Assembly: GCA_964058845.1 (NCBI GenBank)
Contig: CAXKVR010000130.1
Location: 1-64,000 of the forward strand
DNA from: Carex sylvatica
Taxonomy: Eukaryota > Streptophyta > Magnoliopsida > Poales > Cyperaceae
Direction of reading: 5' to 3'
Length of the DNA stretch: 64,000 nt
A model generated the notes under the pieces. It saw only the letters and a program-made list of their open reading frames with translations. It made no database searches and had not been told where the DNA came from. A program made the translations under genes and the position numbers. Shown here one piece after another: positions 23,969-36,590 of this stretch (position 1 is its first letter; the number at the start of each line of letters is the position of its first letter).

Positions 23969-24489
23969 CTATGCATAAATCAAACTTGCCCTTATGGAAC
24001 AGAAGTACAGTAGGCAGCGCGTCTTATTCCATATATAGCCATCCAGCCGAATAGTGTTTTCTAAACGTTGCATGCGTGACAAAAAGTTGTTTGGATCTTC
24101 AAAAAGCATGAAATAATAAAGAGGGATTCCCTTGTAATATTTGTAAGTTACTATTTGATAATAATTTGATTTTATCATTTTTAAAGTATAAATATTCTAT
24201 TCAGACTGTACAGATGAATGTAGATTCAGGGGCGGATTTACAAAGTTGTCTATTTATTAAGCATTTTATGAAACGATTGTTTTTCAATGGCTCAGATTTG
24301 TATAAAAGCAACAGTTTTGTAAAATACTTAATAGATAGTTAATAAAAAATTTTAAAAAAAATTGATATCCAGGGGCAGATCTACATTCACACGTACGGGT
24401 GCTAAGCTATCCTATGATTTTAAAAAATTTAGTTATGTATATTGAAATTTAATTAAATTTTATTTTTTTAGAACTTTTTATATAGTCTA

Positions 24490-25165
24490 GCCTCCCTCAT
24501 AAAATATCACATGTATACTTATAGTCTAGTGGTTAGAGCTTATTTTGTAGCTGCACAAAAAGTTCATAGTTCATGATTCGATTTGAGCTTGATTCGGAAA
24601 AAGTTTGTAATCAATTCGATTCAAAATTAGTTCGTTTTGAAACAAATCAAACCAATTCGGTTTGAATCTTAAATTCAAACTCAAACTCAAAATGAGTATA
24701 GTTCGCTCGAAATTGGTTCATCATAAAATGTATTTTTCTTTAAATAATTATGTATTATTCATTTGATTATCTTAATCTTTTAGCATTAAAATAATGTTAT
24801 GCATAGTTCTATAAACAAAAATTAAGGAGAAAAACACTATAAACTTCACATTTTGATTATAAAGTGGCAATTTGTTCAATCTTAGAATTACAACTTTTAA
24901 CCTTTCAGCCTTGTTGCTAGTTAATTTTATTAACGATTAGAAAAAATAAATTTTGATTGCATGTATTAGTACGAGGATATACATTTTTACCTTTTGCACT
25001 TAGTTAAAATTAATCAAAAATTAATACTTTTATTTGGATTATAACCTCTATTATAAATTATGTTATAAAAAAATCAGCAGTCGAACCGATTAACCCACCA
25101 GTTCGACCAATAAACCATTAATCCGAAATATCGTCGGATTGATTTTCAGTCCGGTTCTGATAACA
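24490..25165. repeat. Mixed repeat remnants
   Basis: At 24520-24590 a tRNA-like string (TAGTCTAGTGGTTAGAGC, then CATGATTCGATTTG) suggests a truncated SINE head. It is followed by GGTTTGAATC/AATTCAAAC-rich sequence and a right terminus CCGGTTCTGATAACA (25151-25165) matching the ends of the 421-2575 element. No matching left terminus was found. Confidence 0.4.
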
Positions 25166-25678
25166 TTGGGCTCACCGATTTATCGAGGCTGATAAAGACG
25201 AAATGCAGGGAAGATCTCTAGAAAAAACATAAATAGCCCTACTTGCTAATTGGGCCATCCTGTTGGGCTGGAGAGGATTGGTTTTAGCCTGCCTTTCTTC
25301 TATAGCTGAGATCTCGGTTTGTCACAAGAAAAATGAGGCTTTTCTCTGGGCCGGGTTTAAGCTGGCTAAAGAGTTAAAAATGTTTTGATTTGATGCAATG
25401 TGTCTCGTTTCTTAAGTCAGCACAACAAAGTGCCTATCATGAAATTTGACGCGGTAACACATGAAAAGTTAAAAAAAAAAAAAAAAAATACAAAATAATT
25501 ACTTAGGCAACTAAATTTGACAATGGTGTTATCACATTATATGCTTTAACTTATTTAAAAAGGTAAAACCCATCATTGCATGCTCCCATCTCCACCGCTC
25601 CACTATCTCTAGTTCTCCACACTCACTCACACCCACCCACAAGGCCACAACTCGAAAGAACTCATCTGAAAACACACC
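25166..25678. other. Upstream region of the PDLP-like gene
   Basis: No gene. The last 100 bp or so are C/A/T-rich (CACTCACTCACACCCACCCA), typical of a 5' UTR, and end at the ATG of the PDLP-like gene. Confidence 0.4.
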
Positions 25679-28576
25679 ATGTCCAATCCCAACTTTACTC
25701 TCCTCTCTCTCTTCATAATCATCTCTATCTTCACTTTACCTGTCAGAGCCGATGAAGACTTCAACGGGTTCGTCTACGCCGGTTGCTCTCAGCCACACTA
25801 CGACCCGGGTTCTTCTTACGAATCATCTGTCAATTCAGTTCTCACATCCCTCACCAATGCTGCTGGCTCCACAACATACACCAATATCACCTCCCCTGCC
25901 TCCACCTTCGTTTGCGGCCTGTTCCAGTGCCGCTCCGACCTACCCGTATCATATTGTGACTCATGTATCCATGATGCTGTATCAAGGCTCTCTACACTTT
26001 GTCCCTTAGCAGCAGGTGCAGCTGTGCAGTTGCGCTCGTGTTTTCTGAGGTACGGGAACGATTCATTCCTGGGAAATCCTGATAATAACGTGTTGTACAA
26101 GGATTGCGGAGCGCCACCACCCAACGGAGGGTATAATGATGCCGAATTGCCGGGGATCCGTGATGCGGCTTTAGGTGCACTGGTTGCTGCAGCAGCACCT
26201 CCATCTGGAGGAGCCTACCGTATTGGTGGCGCCGGCTATGTTCAGGTATATCTAACTTTAGTCTTTCCAGTGGCAATTTTTTTATTCATTAAAATTTTCC
26301 ATGCAAGTATTTTATTGACACGCATGCTGCATGTGGACTCATCAATTTCTCAAGAAACCAAATTATGATGCTGGACAAGTAGATTCATGATCTAACAAAG
26401 TTACTGTCACTTTATAAATCAGATAAGAAATTAAGAACTTTGCAAGTGTATTTTACTTTCACCCTACCTGTTATATATAAATAAATCCATCACGAATTAT
26501 GTGTTGCTGAGATCAATTGGGATTAATATTCGTTCCTATGAATGACAATATGTAAATCTTTGCCAGTAAAAATTTATCAACCAGTCTTTCCCAATAATAT
26601 GAATTCTTGAAATAATTGTAGAATGTCCTTATTTATGCTCTAGTTTATCTAATACTTTAATCCATATTTTAGGCCATGTCACAATGCGTAGGTGACCTCA
26701 GTGCAAATGAATGCACTACCTGTGTCGGTGTGGCGGTAGCAGAGCTGAAGACCGAGTGCAACTACGCATCAGCCGGCCAGGTTTACCTTGGAAAGTGTTA
26801 TGCAAGGTTCTGGTCGACAAACACAAATTCAAATTCGGCATATACACCATCTATTTTCCCATCCAGCAACACATCACACGGTATGCTACTGCTTGTGTTC
26901 ATATGGCTCAATTTTTTTATTTGATTTAACTTCTTGGTTGGTTTTGACTTGATGGTAGTGTATTCTGCGTGATACTTGGATTTCCATTTTTATTCAATGT
27001 ACTAATTGTAAAATAATGAAAATATTTTCAGTAATTAATTATGTAAAATGTTTGATACAATTATTTCCTTGTGTTATATAGAAAACACACATCATATTCA
27101 GTACTCGTACAGTGCAATGCTGATTTAGGATATCTAATGACAGCCGGTATATGTAATTCAATGCTAGCTCATAACACTACCTCAATTTCTCAACAATTTG
27201 TTCTCCTTTATTGACTGAGAACATTCCTGTGAGATTCATTCCAGTGTAAATATAGCGCAGAACTAAGAAAATTAATGGGCCCAGACAAAACTCAGAACTA
27301 AAAAATATTATAGTAATGAGTGCTCAATATAAGATGAAGGCAATTGAAAAGGCTGACTTCCATTGCTCCTAGTGTTTTGCTGCTCTGGACTATATTTTTT
27401 TTTTCTCTATAAGATTTTTTTTTTCCTTTATTGGTAAGCAATGCAGTATAGCCCTCTTATGTATCAGAAGCTAGTACATGCAGAGATAGTTTGTACACGG
27501 TTTAGCTCTAGTCAGATTTGGTCCATTGAATGCACATGCAAATTGTTGAAAAATAAAACATAAAAGAAAAAAATGAAACAGACATATCTTGATCTTTCGT
27601 AAAGAAAGAAATAGATTGTTCATAATTTGTACTGTACCATTATATATTACTATTTTTTATCAATTAGGCTTTTTCATACCCAGATAACATACATGTAGTT
27701 ATTTTGCTTAAATTAGGTGTTTGGCTGAATAATTGCATCTATTTAATTTCAGACAATAAATTCTTAGGAGCAAAAAAGTTTAAAAAGAATCTAATCAGGA
27801 TAATGCAATCCCTGTAATTCCATTGTTAAATTCTGAGGAATATGCAAAAAAAAAAAAAAAAAAAGCTTTGCTGTCCAACCAAATTTTCATTATTCCCTCA
27901 AGCATAAGAATATCCTAGATTTCCCAAGGCTCTACAAAACAGACAGCTTTCCCTTTGTTGGTCCTTAAAGGCTTTTTATGATAAAAGACCCCAAAAAGCA
28001 AAAAGAAAAAAAAAAGTCTTTTATATTTACAGTTTTGCCCATAATCTCACCATTGAAGCCACTTTTATTCCATGTATATTCTTGCCATGGCTTGCATTTA
28101 CTTTGTATGTTCGCAAGGTGTATAAGTCTTTTATTAATGCTTCTCATTGTAGTTCTCTTTAATTTATTTATACTTTTGAAAAACAATGCAACGTTGTTAG
28201 GTTTGGACTGCTTCAGAAAAAAAAAATGGGAATTTTTTTTTTCTTTTGCTTGGCTTTGGGAAGTTCTTTTCAGTTATATACTACTGAGCACAAGACACAT
28301 GAAATAAAATAAGTGAGCGTTATAATTATGGTTTTGCAGGAGGTGAATCCGGTAAAAAGCTAGCAATTATTATAGGGGTCTTCATAGCTCTAGCTATAAT
28401 AATCGTCGCCTGCTCCTTCCTCAGAAGAAATGCAGTTGGTGCGTGTATTTCTTTGTTTTTTGTTTTTTTTTTTAAAATCAATGCGCAATAAACTCCTAAA
28501 ATTGAATAATAATTAGATGATTCCTTCTCCTTCATAAGTCGTAACTTTCTTTTTAAAAATATTTGCAGGTAAATGA
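25679..28576 (+). CDS. Plasmodesmata-located protein-like, double DUF26 (4 exons, 293 aa)
   Basis: Exons: 25679-26245, 26673-26880, 28340-28438, 28569-28576; they join in frame to 293 codons. Layout: signal peptide (about 1-24), first DUF26 with the C-x8-C-x2-C signature at Cys84/93/96, second DUF26 with the same signature at Cys194/203/206, a Ser/Asn-rich linker, one transmembrane helix (about 266-286) and a short basic tail RRNAVGK. This is the order and length of PDLPs, type I membrane proteins that sit at plasmodesmata and regulate callose and cell-to-cell movement. There is no kinase domain, so it is not a cysteine-rich receptor kinase. The last exon supplies two codons and the stop; a transcript retaining intron 3 would extend the tail briefly. 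The particular PDLP subgroup was not assigned. Which splice form dominates is inference. Confidence 0.88.
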
Positions 28577-30240
28577 GCCTATAGGACGGTGGTATCTTTT
28601 GCTTTTAGTGCTTTTGGGTTCAAGTGTAAGCTTTTACTTTTTTCTCACTTTTTTCTCCTTGGAGTTTTCTTTATTAAACCAAAAAGAAGAGGGGCCTTTT
28701 CTTAAAGGAGGAAAGGATTGAAAGGAGAACATTTTATAAATGAATTGAAGATTCAGGTTGCTTGGCCGGGTGGATATCACTTATCATTGTAAAATTTGGT
28801 TAAATACATACAAGCTATATTAATTCCTTACAATATGTGCATCTGTGCATGGTTCTATTTTTTTGTCATCATCAATTGAGGTAAACTAATGTAATCTTAA
28901 ATTTATTTTTTCATTTCTCTTTCTTTCTTTTTTTTGAAACCTTCCATGCATCAGAATTGTACCTCAATTTGTCCTACGTTCAGATATGATCCAACGACCG
29001 TACAGCTATCTAGCACTAGAACCAAATTTAATAACAAAAATCAACTCAATCTTGATCCTCGAATATGCTCGTTTATCTCTGGAGAAATCCAACGAATTTT
29101 GTACAACTGGAGAGGGATTTTGATCCATAATTTTTTTCTATCTCAAATCAGATTGGGTCCCGGTAATATTATGTCTAAGGATCCTTCGATTATAATGGAT
29201 AGGATCTAAATAAATTAATATCCATAATTTGTTTGTGAATTATCAGCTCCTGATGCTTTCATAATGGATCATTACCAGTGGATGAACTTTTTTTATTAAA
29301 AATTATAATTCTCATGACCTTCTTTGTTTAAACATTCCGCATCAAATATTTTATAATGAAGTTTGATTATAATAATAACAACACAACACATGAACACAAT
29401 AATTAAATTAAAAATAGAAACTCTAAATTTTATTGTAATATGATGATCTTTAGATCAAGTGTAAAACAGTCTGAACGGATCGTCACTTTTTGTTCATTCT
29501 TAGATACTATGTAAACTTTTTCATAAATATTTTTTTTCCATATTTTATACATATTAATTCATAAGAAATTATGTCACAATTACCTCCTCTGTTTACATGG
29601 GCATCGTGTCTAGTTCATTTTAGGTTGGATAAGTAAAAAATCATACCCTAACCCATTATAATAATGTCGGTTTGAGGTATGATTCAGATTGTACATAAGA
29701 AAAACACTAATATTATAACAGTAAAATCATATCCTACTTAATTTGTTTGGGCCTGGATAAGTGTCGGTTGGAATCCAATTTGAGACCAGATCGAAATCAT
29801 ATAATCCGATAAAAATAGCACATCTAGCTACAGAATAATCCTACCTCTAGTAGTTATGCTTTAATTGGGTTGACATTATAAATCTCATATCAAAAGCCCA
29901 CATAGACAAAGGCATAAAAGGTTGTTAATTGAAGCGAAATTCAGTTGCTTCTATGTTTCAATATTAAAATGATTTATTAGTCTAAGATATAATTTATTGT
30001 CAAAACTCAAAAGATTGTTATCCTTGTGGATCCGACTCCGCTGCTCTCTAAATAAGACTGTTATTTAAAATTGAACCGTTAAATTTTTCATGCACGGATC
30101 TCAACAGAGATGAACGGTTCGATCGCTACTTTTATTGCCTTAAAAAGCAGCCTACGCTACGCCTAAGGGCTTTTTCTCCCATCTAGTGCGTCCAATGTAA
30201 AATAAACGGACCAGATCCATAACAGCGTGCTTCTTACTAA
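28577..30240. other. Gene-free spacer
   Basis: Probably starts with the 3' UTR of the PDLP-like gene. A 91-codon open frame at 28934-29209 has no recognisable features. Near 30075-30115 GAACCGTT and its inverse AACGGTTC suggest a decayed miniature element. Confidence 0.45.
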
Positions 30241-30248
30241 CTGATACC

Positions 30249-30261
30249 TTCTTGAACCTTC
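30249..30261 (+). promoter_or_regulatory. Perfect three-unit heat-shock element, now distal
   Basis: TTCTTGAACCTTC fits nTTCnnGAAnnTTCn exactly. It lies 14 bp before the left end of the Copia insertion (30276). Without the 6.3-kb insertion it would lie about 240 bp upstream of the ATG of the small heat-shock protein gene at 36815. Heat-shock factors bind such trimers. That it drove this gene is inference from position. Confidence 0.65.
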
Positions 30262-30275
30262 TATTAACAGCCTTC

Positions 30276-30337
30276 TGTTGGATTTATTACCAACCTCATT
30301 GGATTTAATGCCAACATTGAGCATATATGTAATCTAA
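30276..30337 (+). repeat. First 62 bp of a 5' LTR
   Basis: Matches positions 1-62 of the 3' LTR at 35791 with one difference (CTCATTGG versus CTCGTTGG), then breaks into inverted leader sequence. Confidence 0.9.
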
Positions 30338-30870
30338 ATGTGCAATCAAACTAACGCAAAAGAAAATTTTAATTGCTTCACAATAATTTGCAGTTTTCAA
30401 AATTTAGCTTTACCCTAATCAAATTATTGCATACTCTGTTGTGGTCTAAAAAATAGCAGCGGAATACTTAAAAAAAAATTTGTTTAACAAAATCACTTTA
30501 ATATGTTATAATCAAAATAGAAATTTCAACATAATTTGATCCGAATATAATTCCAAAACTTTGATAATAAGCATTGAACATATAATCCAGCCGAATCAAT
30601 AAATTCAGAATATGCATTAGTAATCAACAAATTAGAATATCCAGCCGAATCAAATAAATCAATAAATCCATAATTATTGCATATTCTGATTTAGTAATAA
30701 AATTACCCAAATTATTAATTATAACATAGTAAAATATATATTTATTTTTTTATTATTGCTCGGATAGCATAGTAATAAAAATAAATAATTTCAAAGCAAT
30801 TGAAAAATCAACAATCAATTTTTATTCTATAGATCAATTCTAAACAAACAATTCAAATTGGCATAGGAGT

Positions 30871-30883
30871 GGCTCTGATACCA
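30871..30883 (-). other. Inverted primer-binding site
   Basis: The minus strand reads TGGTATCAGAGCC directly after the end of the inverted LTR (two bases between). This is the usual plant Copia site complementary to initiator tRNA-Met. The sequence left of it (to 30338) is the untranslated leader in inverted orientation. Confidence 0.9.
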
Positions 30884-30885
30884 CT

Positions 30886-31685
30886 TGTTGGAACTTTATT
30901 GTTACACTAAAACAATTCGACTACATAAACAGTTCAATTCAATATGCCACTATTGATCTACCTATGCCAAAATGGCCATCATGCAAAATTCATCAATTCT
31001 TATGGAGCAGACGCAATACCTGATTCCATTAGTGTGTTTGCGTTAAGCTTCTCTCAAAAGCGGTTGATAAACTTGTGTGAGATAGCGGCAAGAAAACATT
31101 CCTACCGATGTAGTGGTTGAAGCGTCGGCGGCCTCCTTAGTGATATGATGAAGCCTTCCAAAGCTACAAGACTGCCCTTTTGAGATCGTGTTCACAATTC
31201 CTTAATGATCTCACCTCTCTATTCTTTAATGGGGAGAAGTAGAGAAGGCCACAGAATTGACTAGATGACGGCTAGAAAATTCTGCAACTTTTCGTATATC
31301 CTTGTGCTTTGGGGACCAACCTATTTATAGAGATGAGGAGTAGGCATATTGCCAAACCGTAACCCTAAACTGATTTTCTGGCCACATGCCAACTTTAAAA
31401 AAAATGTGCATCAAAAAACGTGCCACTGCATCAAAATCCGTGCAGCAGCTAGAGAATCGATTTTCCTTAATTGCAAATTTCAGAATCAGTCCATCAATGA
31501 TTTGATCTTTGCCTAAATTGTTCTACACATTTGTGGACCATATCCTAATGAATATATTGATTGTCTATTTCCTTATTTGATCACTTTAATTGACAACCAT
31601 ATGTGACAGTAAATAATACATAATTAGATTACATATATGCTCAATGTTGGCATTAAATCCAACGAGGTTGGTAATAAATCCAACA
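30886..31685 (-). repeat. Complete LTR in inverted orientation (800 bp)
   Basis: Reverse complement of the 3' LTR (35791-36590), same 800-bp length, a few percent different by eye. It starts exactly at TGTTGGATTT (31685) and ends at TTCCAACA (30886). Its outer terminus abuts gag sequence at 31686. Confidence 0.92.
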
Positions 31686-32498
31686 ATTATGTCTATGTTG
31701 TGTGGACAAATGGACAATAAATGGATAATAAATGAGCTGATTTCACAGTGTGTGGAGGAAGAGGAGAGGATGAAACGGGATAAGACTGAAAATGTCTATG
31801 TTGCTACTACCTCTAAGACTAAGAGTGGAGTCAAGCGCAAGAAATCGGACAAGTCTAAGGATACTAAAGCTGCAGTCTCTACATAGCAGAACAAACCGGA
31901 TAAGGGCAAGTCAGTTGTAAAATATGATGAGTCGGTTTGCTTCTTCTGCAATGGAGCAGGACACAAGAAGAAATACTGTCAGGCTTACCACGCATGGCGT
32001 GCTAAGAAAGGTATATCTCTTGCTTTGGTTTGTACAGAAGTTAATTTGATTTCTGTATCTAGATACACTTGGTGGATAGATTCAGGAGTAACTACTTACA
32101 TAAGTGTATCTTTGCAGGGCTGCCAAAATTATCGGAAGCCAAGTGATGATGAAAGATTCATTTTTGTGGGCGATGGTGGCAAGGTGGAAGTGCAAGCTAT
32201 TGGAGTGTTTAGATTATTATTAAAATCAAGTTTTTATTTGGATTTGTATGAAACTTTTGTTGTTCCGTCTTTTAGACGAAATTTAATTTTTGTATCATCT
32301 TTGGACAAGCATGGTTTTGCTTGTAATTTTGGTAATAGAAAATTTAATTTGTTTCATGATTCAAAGTGTGTTGGCTCTGGTTTTATTTCTGTTTATGATA
32401 ATCTATACACATTAGATATAAATAGCTCGTAAATTGAGGCTTTGCAAACAGATACAAGAAAAAAAAAATTAACAAATGAGAACTCAGCCACATTATGA
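31686..32498 (+). pseudogene. Copia gag C-terminal part and protease, stop codons
   Basis: Gag is entered in its middle (first recognisable stretch NELISQCVEEEERMKRD). A CCHC zinc knuckle CFFCNGAGHKKKYC lies at about 31940-31981. The protease follows with WWIDSGVTTYIS; the family normally has DSGAT/DSGTT, so the third active-site position is substituted by Val. In-frame stops at 31884 (TAG), 32430 (TAA) and 32496 (TGA; the context suggests a former Trp in the LWHxRLGH motif). There are no frameshifts. Not able to make an intact polyprotein. Confidence 0.85.
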
Positions 32499-33326
32499 CA
32501 CAAGCGATTAGGTCATATTTCTATAAAAAGAATTAAACGCCTTGTGTCAAATGAAATTCTCCAACCCTTAAATTACTCGGATCTTAATGATTGTGTAAAT
32601 TGTATAAAAGGGAAACAAACCAACTTAAGAAAATATCAAGCCAGAAAGTGTTTGAAAGTCTTAGAATTTATACATACGGATATCTGTGGTCCGTTTCCAA
32701 CGGCCACAAGAAATGGACACCGTTATTTCATTTCTTTCATAGATGACCATTCGAGATATGGCTATGTATATTTGATTAAAGAAAAGGCTCAAGCCCTTGA
32801 CATGTTCAAAAGTTTCAAGGCGGAAGTTGAGCTACAACTCAACAGACGCATTAAGGCCATCAGATCTGACCGTGGTGGAGAATACTATGGCAGATATGAT
32901 GGATCAGGTGAACAACGTCGAGGGCCTTTTGCTCAGTTCATAGATGAATGCGGAATTATTCCTCAGTATACATTGCCTGGTTCGCCAGCAATGAATGGAG
33001 TATCTGAGAGGCGAAATAGAATGCTTAAGGACATGGTAAGGAGTATGATTAGTCGTACTACTTTACCAGATAATCTATGGGGTGAGGCCTTAAAGTCTGC
33101 AGCTTATATACTTAACAGAGTACCCACTAAAGCAACTAACAAAACCCCATATGAGATTTGGACCAGGCGTAAGCCAAATTTAGGTCATTTGCGAGTATGG
33201 GGATGTCCAGCTGAGGCAAGGCCTTACAAACCTGCCGAAAAAAAACTGGATGAAAGGACAGTTAGTTGTTATTTTATTGGATATGCCGAGCGCTCAAGGG
33301 GTTATAAATTTTATAATCCTACATAA
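32499..33326 (+). pseudogene. Copia integrase
   Basis: GAG-pre-integrase motif HKRLGH, then the integrase core with Asp of HTDICGPF, Asp of IRSDRGGEYYG and Glu of GVSERRNRMLKDM (the DDE triad), followed by the conserved PYEIWTRRKPNLGHLRVWGC segment. It ends at a TAA (33324) that interrupts the frame before the region leading to reverse transcriptase. The triad is present, so this domain itself looks undamaged. Confidence 0.88.
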
Positions 33327-35345
33327 CATAATGTATTTGAGACGGGAAATGCAAAATTTTTTGAGGATGTTGAGTTTGTGAGGGGTGAGAAAATAATTGA
33401 TTTCGAAGAAGAATATGCAAATATTGAAGAGGAATATGCAAATATTCCATTAGGTGTTACGAGTTTTGTTGATATAAATCCGAGTTTTACTCAAAACACC
33501 ATTACGGAAGAAATCATTATTGAAACTCAAACTCAACAAGATGAAACAGCACAAAATGAAAATACAAAGACTGGTGCAGGCCACTCAGAAGGTTTGGAAG
33601 ATGCTGTTGTAGGCCAGATTGTTTCAAGCAATGCTGAAAATTCTCAGGAAAATTTAGAAGAGCCAATTAGGAGGTCCACTAGAGAGAGAAGGCTTGCAAT
33701 ATCTTCGGATTATGTAGTATACCTTCAAGAGCATGAGTTTGATGTTGGCATGTTAGACAATGACCCCATTAATGTCAAACAAGCCATGGAAAGCTCTAAC
33801 TCTCACAAGTGGACCGTTGCCATGAATGAGAAAATAAAATCTATGGTAGACAATGACGTTTGGGAAATTATCTCATTACCAGCAGGAAAGAGAACCATTG
33901 GTTGCAAATGGATATTTAAGACCAAATGGGACTCAAAGGGTAATGTAGAGAAATATAAGGCACGTCTTGTCGCTAAAGGTTTTACTCAAAAAGAAGGCAT
34001 TGATTATAAAGAGACTTTCTCTCCGGTTTCACTGAAAGACTCTTTAAGAATCATATTGGCATTAGTGGCACATTTCAATTTGGAACTTCATCAGATGGAT
34101 GTTAAAACTGCTTTTCTCAATGGTAACATTGAAGAAACAATTTATATAGTGCAACCAGAAAACTATGTATCAGAAGATGCAAAGTCTATGGTGTGCAAAC
34201 TTAAAAAATCCATCTATGGACTAAAGCAGACGTCTCGTCAGTGGTATTATAAATTTCAAAATGTGATTGTCTCATTTGGTTTCGAGTCTAACATTGTGGA
34301 TGAATGTATATATCTCAAGTTCTATGGGAGTAAATTTGTATTTCTGGTTTTATATGTCGATGACATTTTGCTTGCCAGTAATGATATAAGTATGTTGCAA
34401 CAAACTAAGAACTTTCTGATGAAGAATTTTGAGATGAAAGATCTTGGTGATGCATCATTTGTCCTAGGGATAGAAATACTGAGGAATAGAACCCAAGGTA
34501 TATTAGGATTATCCCAAATGAATTATATCGATAAGGTTTTGGCAAGATATGGCATGCAGAACTGTAAACCAGGAAATACCCCTGTGGCAAAGGGAGACAA
34601 GTTCAGTCTAAACCAATGCCCGAAAAATAATTCAGAAAAGGAAGTAATGCTACAGTATCCATATGCCTCAGTCGTTGGGAGCATCATGTATGCGCAAGTG
34701 TGTACGCGTCCGGATATTGCGTTCATCACTGGCATACTAGGGAGATACTTGTCAAATCCAGGTCCAGATCATTGGAAAGCTGCCAAGCGAGTCTTGAGGT
34801 ACCTGAAGCGAACAAAAGACCATATACTCACGTATTGGAAATCGGAGAAGCTAGAGGTCATTGGCTATACCGACTCTGATTTTGGAGGATGTCAGGATAG
34901 CATGAAATCGACATCCGGCTACATTTACATGTTAGCCGGAGGAGCTGTTTCATGGAAGAGTGCAAAACAATCCCTTGTTGCATCTTTCACCATGGCAGCA
35001 GAATTTGTGGCATGCTATGAGGCATCAAATCATGGTGTTTGGCTACGAAATTTTGTCACTAGACTTCGAGTGGTGGATTATATTGAGAGACCACTACAAT
35101 TGTTCTATGACAACAATTCGGCTGTGCTGTACGCAAATAACAACCGAAGTTCATCGAAGTCCAAGTACATCGACATCAAGTTCTTAGTTGTAAAGGAAAG
35201 AGTACAGAATGGTGAATTGAAAATAGAACATGTAGAAACAGACTCTATGTTAGCAGATCCTCTTACTAAAGAATTGACACCGGCTAAATTTGTAGAGCAT
35301 GTTGCTCATATGGGTGTAATCTCTATTGAGGATATTCAGTTTTAG
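33327..35345 (+). pseudogene. Copia reverse transcriptase and RNase H
   Basis: Continues in the frame of the integrase after the stop at 33324. An acidic linker is followed by RT with WIFKTKWDSKGNVEKYKARL, DVKTAFLNGNIEE and the catalytic YVDDILLAS, then RNase H with YTDSDFGGCQDSMKSTSGY and AAEFVACYEA. It ends at a TAG (35343), 445 bp before the 3' LTR. This 655-codon stretch is open throughout. Confidence 0.92.
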
Positions 35346-35777
35346 TGGGAGTCTATAATTTATAATGTTCTATTTTTCATTGCAATTTTGGATATGTAAC
35401 TTGTGACATGTAACAAGTGTTATATATATTATGAAGTTTTTTGACATTCTGTTTCTCGTTTATGTTTGACTTCTAATTAAGTTAATGAAATTCAGTTTCA
35501 AGATTTAAGTAGGAGACCAAGTTAGAAATAGGCATGTAAGATCACAATTGCATGTAATTTCTATGCTACACATCCACATCATGATTCATGTCATTCAGCT
35601 GTATTAGTGATGTTATTATTGAGGATTTAGTTGCGAATAAATGCGACGAATGCCACTTTAGTCCTTTGCTGATATAGTTGATGGACTGAATTGGTTTGGG
35701 AATATATAAGGAAGACAGTAAAGAAATGTGCGCACATAAGGAACACAATGCATAATTAAAAAGTCATAACATATTGC

Positions 35778-35790
35778 TCAAGTGGGAGAT
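35778..35790 (+). other. Polypurine tract
   Basis: CTCAAGTGGGAGAT directly precedes the 3' LTR; the AGTGGGAGAT core is typical of the plus-strand primer of plant Copia elements. Confidence 0.8.
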
Positions 35791-36590
35791 TGTTGGATTT
35801 ATTACCAACCTCGTTGGATTTAATGCCAACATTGAGCATATATGTAATCTAATTATGTATTATTTACTGTCATATATGGTTGTCAATTAAAGTGATCAAA
35901 TAAGAAAATAGACAATCAATATATTCATTAGGATATGGTCCACAAATGTGTAGAACAATTTAGGCAAAGATCAAATCATTGATGGGCTGATTCTGAAATT
36001 TGCAATTAAAGAAAACCGATTCTCTAGCTGCTACACGGATTTTGATGCAGTGGCACGTCTTTTGATGCACATTTTTTTTAAAGTTGGCATGTGGCCAGAA
36101 AATCGATTTAGGATTAGGGTTTGGCAATATGCCTACTCCTCATCTCTATAAATAGGTTGGTCCCCAAAGCACAAGGATATACGAAAAGTTGCAGAATTTT
36201 CTAGCCGTCATCTAGTCAATTCTGTGGCCTTCTCTACTTCTCCCCATTAAAGAATAGAGATGTGAGATCATTAAGGAATTGTAAACACGATCTCAAAAGG
36301 GCAGTCTTGTAGCTTTGGAAGGATTCATCATATCATTAAGGAGGCCGCCGACGCTTCAACCTCTACATCGGTAGGAAGGTTTTCTTGCCGCTGTCTCACA
36401 TAAGTTCATCAACAACTTTTGAGAGAAGCTTAACGCAAATACACTAATGGAATCAGGTATTGCGTCTGCTCCCTAAGAATTGATGAATTTTGCATGATGG
36501 CCATTTTAACATAGATAAATCAATAGTAGTATATTGAATTGAACTATTTATGTGGTGAAATTATTTTAGTGTAACAATAAAGTTCCAACA
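35791..36590 (+). repeat. 3' LTR (800 bp)
   Basis: TGTTGGATTT..AAGTTCCAACA. It contains CTCTATAAATAGG near 36144, a plausible TATA box. The LTR ends 224 bp upstream of the ATG of the small heat-shock protein gene and points toward it, so LTR-initiated transcription could reach it. Confidence 0.92.

Noticed and set aside
25752..26276. Other frames over PDLP-like exon 1
   Set aside because: Shadows; only the 25679 frame has signal peptide and both Cys signatures.
28934..29209. 91-codon frame downstream of the PDLP-like gene
   Set aside because: No signal peptide, domain or coding bias; most likely chance.
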